The position numbers and the translations under genes are program-made. The notes under the pieces were generated by a model. The model was not told the origin of the DNA. It searched no databases and saw only the letters and a list, made by a program, of their open reading frames with translations. Shown here piece after piece: positions 9,543-18,246 of a DNA stretch of 43,602 bases (positions are counted from its first letter, which is position 1; each line of letters starts with the position of its first letter). The DNA is from Sulfurimonas sp. (GTDB taxonomy: Bacteria > Campylobacterota > Campylobacteria > Campylobacterales > Sulfurimonadaceae): NCBI GenBank assembly GCA_027448805.1, contig DAIDMU010000091.1:1-43602 (forward strand), in the 5' to 3' direction.

Positions 9543-11288
9543 TCAATTAGACAAGATAATCTTGAAGGAGACCCTTCTTGATTTTTCTTTATCTTCGTTT
9601 TTATCAACTATTACTTTTTTAGCAAAGTTTAACCCGCTTCCCTTTATTACTTCACTAAGCAGTTTTTGGCTCTCTTTGTTTTGATTGTTGAAAATATGGC
9701 TAAGTGTTGCAAATGAGCGTTTCATCGAGAGCTCTTCGTTGTTTATGTATCTTTGCGAAAAGTCTGTTGTTCCCCACTCGCTTGAGGTATGACCGCTAAT
9801 CTCAAGCGTACCTATGCTCTGCCTGTTTTTATGTAAAAATGGCAAAAGCTTAGTGCTAAACTTTTGTAAAAACTCTTTTTGTTTATCGGTAAGCTCATAC
9901 TCTGCAACTTTAAAATATAAATTTTTATCTACCAGATTTATAGACAAATCCTCTTTTATAGTGATTTTATTTGCTGCTATCTCTTCTTTAAATATCTTTA
10001 ATAACTCATTATAAAGATTTGTTGAGTTGTTCGATGTTTTACTCTTTGGCGCCTCGGCCTTTGACGTTTGAGCCATAGATAGATTTCTGTTTAGTTTTAC
10101 AATCCACATGTTAGTCTCTTGTGAACCGGCATTTGTATAAACCCCCACAACGCCTATTTGCGAATTATGGAGCACTGTTAGGGCATTAAAGGTGTCATGC
10201 TCATCCGACCCATAGTGCTCTTGCGTCAGCATAGAAAATTTATTATCAAGCAGCATAGCAAGGCCGTCTGTGTTGTAGTTGTCATTAACATATCCGACCC
10301 CCACAATCTTGCCGTCGCTAAACTCCTTTATATCTTTTAATGCACTCGCATAGGTTGTATTTACTATCTTCTCTTGTAAAATATTTTTTTGCAAATCTAT
10401 CTTAAGCAATTTTATCTGCTCTCTATCTCTCTCATCCTCTTCAGAGAGTGATAAAGCAAAACTGTTGTCTCTTAGTCTAATAATTTTATGCGGAGTAATA
10501 TTTTTTTTATTTTCAAACTCTTTAATCCATATTTTGTCACCGTTTTGAGTAATCCGCATTATGGATATATTTTTTGATTTTCCGCTATTTGTCTGGCCCA
10601 AAACCATAATAGAGCCGTCGTCTGCCTCCGCAGCATCAACTCCGACATCATCGTAGCTTGTACCGTACTTCTTGCTCCACAACTTAGTTCCATTGCTTGA
10701 AAATCTTGCTAAATATATATCATTCAAACCAAGTCCGCCGTTAAAAATATTGTCGCTATACGGTTTTGATGTTGTTGATGAACCGATTGTTAAAATTCCG
10801 CCGTCTCGAAGCAGAATTATTTTATTCATTTTGTCTTGATTTTGTGTTCCGAATATCTCTTTAAAGATTGTGTTTGCATTTGAGTCAAGTTTTAAAACTA
10901 CAAGCGAGCCTTCAAGTGTGTATCCACCGACAAAATAGCCATTTTCTGGAGTTTTTACCACTCCCACCGCTTCGCTGAAATTTGGCAGGTTTATTGATTT
11001 TCTAAGAGTTATATCGGCCTGATTATCCACTTTCACCAGATGTATTTGCGAGCCGTGAGGGCTTGAGAGGGATGATAAGTAATCAAAAGCGTTTGTGTAG
11101 GTGGCATCTGGCTTGGAGGAGTTTTCTTTATATGTTTTAATAAATCCGACGGCACTTATTGAGCGGTCATAATCCTCAGTAACGCCAAGAAGCGCATTGT
11201 TAAACGGCTCATTTATTACAATTGAGAAATCTGTTGTTTTTGCGTATAGAGAAGATATAAGTAAGATAGTTATTAGGATATGGTGCAT
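9543..11288 (-). CDS. Exported beta-propeller-like protein with C-terminal OmpA-like domain
   Basis: Signal peptide MHHILITILLISSLYA; repeated GG(I)LxxGSxxS / SIMVLGQTNS blades; C-terminal LEISGHTSSEWGTTDFSQRYINNEELSMKRS OmpA-like motif. Confidence 0.72.
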   Translation of the reverse strand: MHHILITILLISSLYAKTTDFSIVINEPFNNALLGVTEDYDRSISAVGFIKTYKENSSKPDATYTNAFDYLSSLSSPHGSQIHLVKVDNQADITLRKSINLPNFSEAVGVVKTPENGYFVGGYTLEGSLVVLKLDSNANTIFKEIFGTQNQDKMNKIILLRDGGILTIGSSTTSKPYSDNIFNGGLGLNDIYLARFSSNGTKLWSKKYGTSYDDVGVDAAEADDGSIMVLGQTNSGKSKNISIMRITQNGDKIWIKEFENKKNITPHKIIRLRDNSFALSLSEEDERDREQIKLLKIDLQKNILQEKIVNTTYASALKDIKEFSDGKIVGVGYVNDNYNTDGLAMLLDNKFSMLTQEHYGSDEHDTFNALTVLHNSQIGVVGVYTNAGSQETNMWIVKLNRNLSMAQTSKAEAPKSKTSNNSTNLYNELLKIFKEEIAANKITIKEDLSINLVDKNLYFKVAEYELTDKQKEFLQKFSTKLLPFLHKNRQSIGTLEISGHTSSEWGTTDFSQRYINNEELSMKRSFATLSHIFNNQNKESQKLLSEVIKGSGLNFAKKVIVDKNEDKEKSRRVSFKIILSN

Positions 11289-11400
11289 ATTGCTACTTTT
11301 TTACTATACATGTAGCAAAAAATATTCCTAAATTTGTATAAAAAAAAGACGGGGTAAGGAGGTGTGGTGCAAAAGCACCAAAAAACCTAAAACAGGCTAC

Positions 11401-11420
11401 TAAATGCCCGCAGGCATTTA
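11401..11420 (-). terminator. Hairpin downstream of rpsR
   Basis: TAAATGCC-CGCA-GGCATTTA, 8-bp perfect stem directly after rpsR; no strong U-tract, so termination is tentative. A second hairpin TGGTGC-AAAA-GCACCA lies at 11365-11380. Confidence 0.45.
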
Positions 11421-11427
11421 ATAAAAC

Positions 11428-11691
11428 CTATCTTAAATTTTCAAATGGAGCAGTTACAACTGTTTTTCTAGTTACAGTATATGGAACTAATGCCGCAGCG
11501 CGAGCTCTTTTGATAACTGTTGCAATCATATCTTGGTGACGTTTACAGTTACCAGTTAAACGGCGAGGCATTATTTTGTATCTTTCTGAAAGAGAGAAGC
11601 GAAGAGCCCCTACATCTTTATAGTCCATGAAATCTACTTTTGCTTCGCAATATTTACAAAATCTTTTTTTGTACTTTCTTCTTTCTGCCAT
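11428..11691 (-). CDS. rpsR: 30S ribosomal protein S18
   Basis: [43 protein letters not shown]. Confidence 0.98.
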   Translation of the reverse strand: MAERRKYKKRFCKYCEAKVDFMDYKDVGALRFSLSERYKIMPRRLTGNCKRHQDMIATVIKRARAAALVPYTVTRKTVVTAPFENLR

Positions 11692-11716
11692 GTTGTTTCC
11701 TTTTTTTATCTATTTT

Positions 11717-12217
11717 CTAAAACGGAATTTCATCTTCATCAATGTCGATTACAGGAATAGAGTTGCTGCTAGGTATCTGCTGTGCACTCGGCTTTTGATA
11801 GCTTTGCGGTTTCTGCGGTTGATAGCTAGGCTGCTGATAATCTTGCTGAGCGGATTGTTGAGCAGGATATTCATCCGCTGAACCTTGGTTGCCGCCTTTA
11901 GAGTCTAGCATCTGCATTGTTTCAACAACAACAGAGTGCTTGGAGCGTTTCTGTCCGTTTTGATCTACCCATTGGTCAAAGTTAAGTCTACCCTCTACCA
12001 GGATTTTACTCCCTTTTCTAAGGTATTGGTTGGCAATCTCAGCACTTCTGGCAAAGAAAGTAATGTCAACAAAACATACTTCCTCTTTTTTTTCGCCATT
12101 CACAGTGAATTTGCGGCTTGTAGCAATAGAGCTGTTTGCTATGCCCATTCCGCCCTGAGTGTATCTGAGCTCGATATCTCGAGTTAAATTTCCAACCAAA
12201 ATAACTTTGTTATACAT
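11717..12217 (-). CDS. ssb: Single-stranded DNA-binding protein
   Basis: MYNKVILVGNLTRDIELRYT OB-fold start; C-terminal acidic tip DEDEIPF. Confidence 0.97.
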   Translation of the reverse strand: MYNKVILVGNLTRDIELRYTQGGMGIANSSIATSRKFTVNGEKKEEVCFVDITFFARSAEIANQYLRKGSKILVEGRLNFDQWVDQNGQKRSKHSVVVETMQMLDSKGGNQGSADEYPAQQSAQQDYQQPSYQPQKPQSYQKPSAQQIPSSNSIPVIDIDEDEIPF

Positions 12218-12249
12218 GAATTTTCCTTGTTTGTTTAGGCTTTAGCCAA

Positions 12250-12672
12250 TTACTCTGCTGCTTCCTCAGCTTCTTCTTCAAGCGCTGCAGGTATTACAAC
12301 TTCTTCAACTTTTGCTTCTCCAGCAGGTAATGAAGCTTTTTTATTAGCTTTTATTACTAACTGATTCCAAGCTATAACTTCACGATTTGTGTCGTATTTG
12401 ATAGTTACAAAACGAAGAAGGTTTTCGTTAATACGGAAACGTCTTTCAATCTCACTAATTGCCGAAGGAGCAATTGAGTAGTAAATAACGTAGAAGTAAC
12501 CACGTTCGTTTTTGTTAACTGGGTATGCTAATTTTCTCATACCCATAGTGTCTCTAGCAGCTATTTCGCCACCGTTAGAAGTGATAACTTCTTCGATAGC
12601 AGCAATGCTAGCTTGAATCTCTTCTGCCGTTAATGTTGGTTTTACGATTACTAGGTTTTCGTAATTTCTCAT
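12250..12672 (-). CDS. rpsF: 30S ribosomal protein S6
   Basis: MRNYENLVIVKPTLT..., LAYPVNKNERGYFYVIYY; heads rpsF-ssb-rpsR. Confidence 0.97.
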   Translation of the reverse strand: MRNYENLVIVKPTLTAEEIQASIAAIEEVITSNGGEIAARDTMGMRKLAYPVNKNERGYFYVIYYSIAPSAISEIERRFRINENLLRFVTIKYDTNREVIAWNQLVIKANKKASLPAGEAKVEEVVIPAALEEEAEEAAE

Positions 12673-12720
12673 AGAGTATAATCTCCCTTTGGTATTTCGC
12701 CTAAAAATAGGCTTTTGTTT

Positions 12721-12770
12721 CCCTTTCGGATGTATATATATCGAAAAAATAATCGATACAAAGAGAAAGG
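12721..12770 (-). ncRNA. Candidate S6:S18 autoregulatory leader upstream of rpsF
   Basis: Minus strand CCTTTCTCTTTGTATCGATTATTTTTTCGATATATATACATCCGAAAGG: outer CCTTTC/GAAAGG stem, inner TGTATCGA/TCGATA..TACA stem, CCG on the 3' side before AAAGG; located in the rpsF 5' UTR. Confidence 0.55.
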
Positions 12771-12903
12771 AACGCGGGATTATACAAAAAATATACTTAA
12801 AAAAAACAATAGAGTGCTATTTAGTATTGTTGCAATATAGATATAAATAATATCTATTTTATTTTTTTAGGATATAGTTTTATCAATTATTAATGGAGAA
12901 TAT

Positions 12904-14043
12904 ATGTCAAGAAGAAAAAAATCTGCTCCTAAAAAACAGTCAAATATTTTAACTTATATAGCTTGGATTTTAGTTTTTATAGTAGTTATTATGGGTTCTG
13001 TGGCTGTTGGATACTATCTGGGATATGAAAATGCAAAAAAAGATGCGCTCAAAAAAGAGAGCTCCAAAGAGCAAAAAAGATTGTCGGTTGTTAAAAAGCT
13101 TGAGGATGAAAGCGCTAAAAAAGATGAGTTGAGTGTAAATAACAGACTTAAAGAGGTGCTGAAAAAAGAGAGCAAGCCTGTTGATGGCGCTGAGGAGATT
13201 AAGCCTGCACAAGAGAGCAAACCTGCAAAAGAGACTAAGCCAACTAAAGAGAGCAAGCTGAGTGAAGAAGCTAAACCGGTAAAAGAGAGCAAGACGGCTG
13301 AAGTTAGCGAAGAGGCGGCAAAAGAGTACGAGGATGCTTCGCATGAGGTTGATGGTGCTGTTTTGCCAAAGCCTCCAAAACGTGAAATTGTAAAAAGTTC
13401 TGCTAGACCAAAACTGGCAATTATCATAGATGATGTAAGTGTTCAATCACATGTCAGTGCCATAAAAGGGCTTCACCTCCCAATCACAATGTCTTTTCTG
13501 CCGCCGAGCAAATCTCGACCAAACTCTCATACTTTGGCTGCCAAAGAGGAGTTTTACATGGTTCACCTGCCGATGGAAGCTCAAAGTTTTAAAGCAGAGG
13601 AGCCGCTTACTCTGAAGATAGATGATTCGCAGCTAAAAATATCGCAAAGAATTGTTGAATTAAAAACATTATTTCCGCGCGTAGGCTATATAAATAATCA
13701 TACGGGAAGTAAATTTACTGCAAATGAGCCTGCAATGGACAAGCTAATATCCACACTAAAGAGCCAAAATATAACTTTTGTGGACAGCAGAACTACCGGT
13801 AATTCAAAAGCGTCAAAAGTATCTAAGAAGTACGGTCTCAACTACATCGGCAGAGACGTCTTTTTGGACCACCAGATGGATAAACCGTACATACTCTCGC
13901 AAATAAAAAAAGCTATTGAAATTGCCAAGACGCATGGAAGTGCAATCGCCATAGGGCACCCGCATGCAAACACTATATTAGCTATTAATGAATCAAAAAA
14001 ACTTTTTGCGGACGTTGAACTGGTTTTGGTAGAGGGGCTCTAG
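12904..14043 (+). CDS. Divergent polysaccharide deacetylase family (YibQ-like), membrane-anchored with Lys/Glu/Pro-rich linker
   Basis: TM segment ILTYIAWILVFIVVIMGSVAVGYYLG; PKLAIIIDDVSVQ; MVHLPMEAQSF; YINNHTGSKFT; AIAIGHPH. Confidence 0.85.
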   Translation: MSRRKKSAPKKQSNILTYIAWILVFIVVIMGSVAVGYYLGYENAKKDALKKESSKEQKRLSVVKKLEDESAKKDELSVNNRLKEVLKKESKPVDGAEEIKPAQESKPAKETKPTKESKLSEEAKPVKESKTAEVSEEAAKEYEDASHEVDGAVLPKPPKREIVKSSARPKLAIIIDDVSVQSHVSAIKGLHLPITMSFLPPSKSRPNSHTLAAKEEFYMVHLPMEAQSFKAEEPLTLKIDDSQLKISQRIVELKTLFPRVGYINNHTGSKFTANEPAMDKLISTLKSQNITFVDSRTTGNSKASKVSKKYGLNYIGRDVFLDHQMDKPYILSQIKKAIEIAKTHGSAIAIGHPHANTILAINESKKLFADVELVLVEGL

Positions 14044-14047
14044 TAAA

Positions 14048-14824
14048 ATGGGTTTGGTTCAGTACGAAATTCCTGAACTCTTGAGCATGAAAAACTACCC
14101 GAAGCAGCTCTCTTATGATGGAAATCTTGAGCTCTTAAATGGGACAAAAATTTCGATAGTCGGAAGCAGAAAACCGACACAATATTCCCGTCAATTCATT
14201 CAAAAACTCTCATCATCTTTGTCAAACAGCGGAATCCGTGTTGTAAGCGGCGGCGCAATGGGAATAGATGCAACCGCGCATGCAGGCGCAGGAGCATCAA
14301 ACACCATTTCGGTCTTGCCGTGCGGTATTGATATGCGTTATCCGGCAGTAAACAAAAATCTTTTAAACGATATACAAAAAAAAGGGCTTTTGCTTAGCCA
14401 GTTTGAGGCTCTATACAGCGCAACACCGTGGAGTTTTGTTGTCAGAAATGAGCTAGTGGTGGCTCTTGGAGAGGTGCTAGTGGTCGGCGAGGCAGATTTA
14501 GATAGCGGAACAATGCGAAGTGCGGAGTTTGCACTCGCTATGGGAAAAGAGATTTTTGTGCTTCCGCAGCGTCTTGGCGAGAGCGGCGGTACAAACCAGC
14601 TTCTTAAAGAGGGCAGGGCAAAAGCGATTTATGATATAGATGAGTTTGTCGCAAGATTTTCTACATCTAGAAATATTCAACTCAAAAATGAGGATGATTT
14701 TACAAAGTTTTGCAGTACAAATCCGACTTATGACGAGGCTTTGGCAAACTATCCAAACAGAGTTTTTGAAGCTGAACTAAGCGGTGAAATAAAGATACAA
14801 AACGGCAGAGTTGTAAAATTATAG
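14048..14824 (+). CDS. dprA: DNA-processing protein DprA/Smf (short form)
   Basis: ISIVGSRKPTQYSRQF, VVSGGAMGIDATAHAGA, LPQRLGESGGTNQLLKEGRA. Confidence 0.93.
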   Translation: MGLVQYEIPELLSMKNYPKQLSYDGNLELLNGTKISIVGSRKPTQYSRQFIQKLSSSLSNSGIRVVSGGAMGIDATAHAGAGASNTISVLPCGIDMRYPAVNKNLLNDIQKKGLLLSQFEALYSATPWSFVVRNELVVALGEVLVVGEADLDSGTMRSAEFALAMGKEIFVLPQRLGESGGTNQLLKEGRAKAIYDIDEFVARFSTSRNIQLKNEDDFTKFCSTNPTYDEALANYPNRVFEAELSGEIKIQNGRVVKL

Positions 14825-15856
14825 TATAAGCATGGCGTCGCCGTAAGAGTAGAATCTGTACTTTTCTTCAATGGCTGTTTTATATAGTTCCTGTGCTTTT
14901 TCTAATCCGGTAAAAGAGGCTACAAGCATCAGAAGTGTTGATTTTGGCAGATGAAAATTTGTAAGCAGATGATTTACTCTTAATGGTTTGTTGTTTGGAT
15001 GCAAAAATAGGTTTGCTTCGCCTTTTTGTAAATTTTTGTTTCTTACATAAAACTCTACGGTTCTTGTAGAAGTTGTTCCGATGCTAAGTATGGGAGTGTC
15101 AGACTCTAGTAGTTTCTTTGCCTCATCCGAAATCTCATAATATTCCGAGTGCATTGGATGCTGGGTTATAATATCGCACTCGACAGGCTTAAATGTTCCG
15201 CTTCCCACATGCAGAGTAACATAGGCATGTGCAAAACTGCTGCAAATTCTCTCATGCTGCTCTTTTGTAAAGTGCAGAGATGCAGTTGGAGCCGCAACGG
15301 CGCCCTCTTCTTTGGCAAATACGCTTTGATATTCGCTCTCATCCTCTTTAGCATCTTCTCTTTGAATGTACGGAGGTAGCGGGACATGTCCTATTTTGTC
15401 TATAATAGGTAGAATATCTTCAAACCTTAAAAGATTTTCGCTTACATAAAAGTTTACGACTCTGCTTCCATCCTCATGCAGCTCTTTTACAACAGCGACT
15501 AAATTTTTATCTTCATAAGCAAAGAAAATTTTAGTGCCAATTTTCATTTTGCCTCTGATATATACATTAACATCATAAGCATTTAAGGCTCTGTTTATAA
15601 GAAGCTCTATATTTGCGCCACTCTCTTTTTTTCCAAAGAGTCTGGCTTTTATGACTTTTGTATCATTGAAGATAAGTGCGCACTTTTTTGGTATAAATTT
15701 TTCAAAGTCTGAAAATTTAACATGCAGAATCTCATCTGTTTTTCTGTTGTAAATAAGAAGTTTTGCGCTGTCTCTTGGGCTTGCGGGATGAGTAGCTATA
15801 AGCTCTTTGGGAAGTAAAAAGTCATAGCTGGATGTGAGCAGCGCATCGGCACTCAC
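14819..15856 (-). CDS. queA: S-adenosylmethionine:tRNA ribosyltransferase-isomerase
   Basis: YDFLLPKELIATHPASPRDSAKLL; PLPPYIQRED; HVGSGTFKPV; TNFHLPKSTLLMLVASF. Confidence 0.97.
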   Translation of the reverse strand: MSADALLTSSYDFLLPKELIATHPASPRDSAKLLIYNRKTDEILHVKFSDFEKFIPKKCALIFNDTKVIKARLFGKKESGANIELLINRALNAYDVNVYIRGKMKIGTKIFFAYEDKNLVAVVKELHEDGSRVVNFYVSENLLRFEDILPIIDKIGHVPLPPYIQREDAKEDESEYQSVFAKEEGAVAAPTASLHFTKEQHERICSSFAHAYVTLHVGSGTFKPVECDIITQHPMHSEYYEISDEAKKLLESDTPILSIGTTSTRTVEFYVRNKNLQKGEANLFLHPNNKPLRVNHLLTNFHLPKSTLLMLVASFTGLEKAQELYKTAIEEKYRFYSYGDAMLIL

Positions 15857-15857
15857 A

Positions 15858-16655
15858 TCAATTCTCTATTTTTTTAATGTCGTTATCAATCTCTTCATCT
15901 TCTTCCTCTTCCTCGAGCGGAGGAGCTGGATTTACTGCTCTAACAATTAGAATGGAAACGGCATATAAGAAAGTTAGCGGAATAGCCATAAGAAGCTGTG
16001 TTAAAACATCCGGAGGAGTAAGAATCGCAGCAACTATAAAGATAATTACAATGGCGTATCTAAAGAAATCTATCATATTTCTATCGTTTATCATGCCAAG
16101 AAGTGCTAACGTATATGCAAAAACAGGGAGCTCAAAAGCAATTCCAAAACCAAATAAAATTTTTGTGAAAAAGCCTACATACTCCTCTATATTTATAAGC
16201 GGAGTAAATTTAAAACTACCGAATTCAATAAGAAATGCAAATCCCAAAGGGGTAACAAGATAGTAGGCGAACAAAACGCCGACGCCAAACATAATGGTTC
16301 CGCCTAGGATAAAGGGAATAACCATTTTTTTCTCGTTCGCATATAGGGCAGGAGCTACAAATGCCCATATTTGAGCGAGAATAATAGGCAAAGAACCTAA
16401 GATTGCCGCAAAAAAGGAAACTTTAAGGGCTACAAAAAATGCTCCGCCGACTTGATTTGTGGTAACCATTCCCTCTGCGGCATTAACGGAGATTTTACCT
16501 ACCTCTAAAAGAGCTGTTTTTAAAGGAGCTACTATCCATGCCAAAAGCGGTTCGTGGAAGTAGAACATAACAAAAAACATTACAATAAGCGTGCCGACAG
16601 ATATTGCCAGCCTTTTTCTTAGTTCAATTAAGTGCGGTCTTATTTCATCAAACAT
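15858..16655 (-). CDS. tatC: Sec-independent protein translocase TatC
   Basis: HLIELRKRLAISV, multiple TM segments, FGFGIAFELPVFAY. Confidence 0.97.
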   Translation of the reverse strand: MFDEIRPHLIELRKRLAISVGTLIVMFFVMFYFHEPLLAWIVAPLKTALLEVGKISVNAAEGMVTTNQVGGAFFVALKVSFFAAILGSLPIILAQIWAFVAPALYANEKKMVIPFILGGTIMFGVGVLFAYYLVTPLGFAFLIEFGSFKFTPLINIEEYVGFFTKILFGFGIAFELPVFAYTLALLGMINDRNMIDFFRYAIVIIFIVAAILTPPDVLTQLLMAIPLTFLYAVSILIVRAVNPAPPLEEEEEDEEIDNDIKKIEN

Positions 16656-17073
16656 TTTTACTGTCTTCTTCTATTTTTTTTGCCGAGAGTGCGGTGTCAC
16701 TTTTTTTAAGCGTTACTTCCTCTGGCTTGTTTTCTGGTTTGATTGTTTGTTTTGGTCCCTCAAACAACTCCTCGTAAGAGAAAGAGTCATCCTCTAGTGT
16801 TGTAAGTTTTGCTGCCATTTTTTTAATATCTGTTGCATCTTTTACTTTATTTCCTGCATCTGTCAGCTCTTTTTTGTACGCCAGAGCCTCCTCTTTCATG
16901 CTTTTGACATTCATCTCTTCTTCGAAGCTATCTTTCATGTTGCCAATAACTTCTTTAGTGCTTTTAAAAAATTTAGCTATTTGAACCATTGTACTTGGCA
17001 GTTTATCCGGACCAAGAAATAAAATAGCAATAATAGCAATAACGACTATTTCAGTAAAACCCATACCAAACAT
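16648..17073 (-). CDS. tatB: Sec-independent protein translocase TatB
   Basis: MFGMGFTEIVVIAIIAILFLGPDKLPSTMVQIAKF; overlaps tatC. Confidence 0.93.
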   Translation of the reverse strand: MFGMGFTEIVVIAIIAILFLGPDKLPSTMVQIAKFFKSTKEVIGNMKDSFEEEMNVKSMKEEALAYKKELTDAGNKVKDATDIKKMAAKLTTLEDDSFSYEELFEGPKQTIKPENKPEEVTLKKSDTALSAKKIEEDSKNV

Positions 17074-17125
17074 AAAAAATCCTTAAATTATAATGAACGA
17101 TGATTCTAACTAAAAAATAATTAAT

Positions 17126-18178
17126 TTATGATATAAAGAGTGCAATCTCATCTGCTAAAAGATAGTCAATGTTATAAAAAGTATCATTTTTTATTATTAA
17201 TTTTTTTTCTTGAACTAAAAGAGAGGCTTTTTTTAACTCATCTATATTTAAAATTGTTTTAGAGACACCGACACAAGAACGAAGTCCCAAAAAAATCTGC
17301 TCCATTTTTTTATCTTCAGCAGTCAGCGATTCTGTTTTGATGTTTAGCGGATTTTTTATATACTCCTCAACGCTGTTTGTCGGGTAGTATCTCTCTAAAT
17401 CCAGCTTGCCGACTGCTCCGCTGCCTAAGCCTATGTAATCTTTGTGCTCCCAATATCCAAGATTGTGTTTACTCCTGTATGAGCCAAAGTTGCTTATTTC
17501 ATACTGCGTAAAACCGGCATCGCCTATTTTTTTGAAAAGCCAAGATGTCAGTCCTAATCTCTCTTTTGACATATGCGGTTTTGACTCAAACGGCGTACCC
17601 TCTTCAATAGTCAGGGCGTAAGCGCTCAGGTGGTTTATGGGAAGAGAGAAGGCAGTTTGCAAGTCATCTTCTAAAAGCTCTTTTGTGTCGCCGAGTGTTG
17701 CATATATCAAATCAAGAGACAAATTTTCAAATCCTATCTCTTTAGCATTTAAAATAGCCTCTTTTGCTTGAAGAGCAGTATGCGCGCGGTTAAGAAGCTT
17801 AAGCTTCTCTTTGTCAAAACTCTGCACACCGAAACTTATGCGGTTGACGCCAAGCTTGCGCATCCCATAGAGCCACTCATAGCTTGCGCTGTTTGGATTT
17901 GCTTCGCTTGTTATCTCGATATTTTCGCCAAGATACGGTTTTAACATGTCAAAAAGTTTTTCATACAGTTTCGGTGCTACCGTTGATGGTGTTCCGCCGC
18001 CGACAAAGAGCGATTCTATCTCTTTTTGCCCGACTTTAAATCTCTCTAGCTCAAACTTAAGTTGAGTGCAAAGAGCCCCCATATACGCTTCTTTTAGATG
18101 AAACTTGTCAACGTATGAGTTAAAGGCGCAGTATGAACACTTGGAGTCACAAAATGGAATATGAATATAAAGTAACAA
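17126..18178 (-). CDS. hemW: HemW-like radical SAM protein (coproporphyrinogen III oxidase-like)
   Basis: YIHIPFCDSKCSYCAF radical SAM cluster motif; FVGGGTPS; GVQSFDKEKLKLLNRAH. Confidence 0.92.
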   Translation of the reverse strand: MLLYIHIPFCDSKCSYCAFNSYVDKFHLKEAYMGALCTQLKFELERFKVGQKEIESLFVGGGTPSTVAPKLYEKLFDMLKPYLGENIEITSEANPNSASYEWLYGMRKLGVNRISFGVQSFDKEKLKLLNRAHTALQAKEAILNAKEIGFENLSLDLIYATLGDTKELLEDDLQTAFSLPINHLSAYALTIEEGTPFESKPHMSKERLGLTSWLFKKIGDAGFTQYEISNFGSYRSKHNLGYWEHKDYIGLGSGAVGKLDLERYYPTNSVEEYIKNPLNIKTESLTAEDKKMEQIFLGLRSCVGVSKTILNIDELKKASLLVQEKKLIIKNDTFYNIDYLLADEIALFIS

Positions 18179-18246
18179 ATCTACTCTCCTGAGCTAAAGA
18201 GTGGAATTATAACTTTATTTCTCTTTTTAAACTAAAGTGATTAATC

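Noticed and set aside
12970-13446. Minus-strand ORFs of 158 and 137 aa opposite the YibQ-like gene
   Set aside because: They mirror the low-complexity Lys/Glu-rich coding sequence; composition (Phe/Ser/Leu runs) is typical of shadow ORFs.
15877-16263. Plus-strand 128-aa ORF opposite tatC
   Set aside because: Antisense to a clearly conserved gene; Ser-rich start mirrors the acidic TatC tail.
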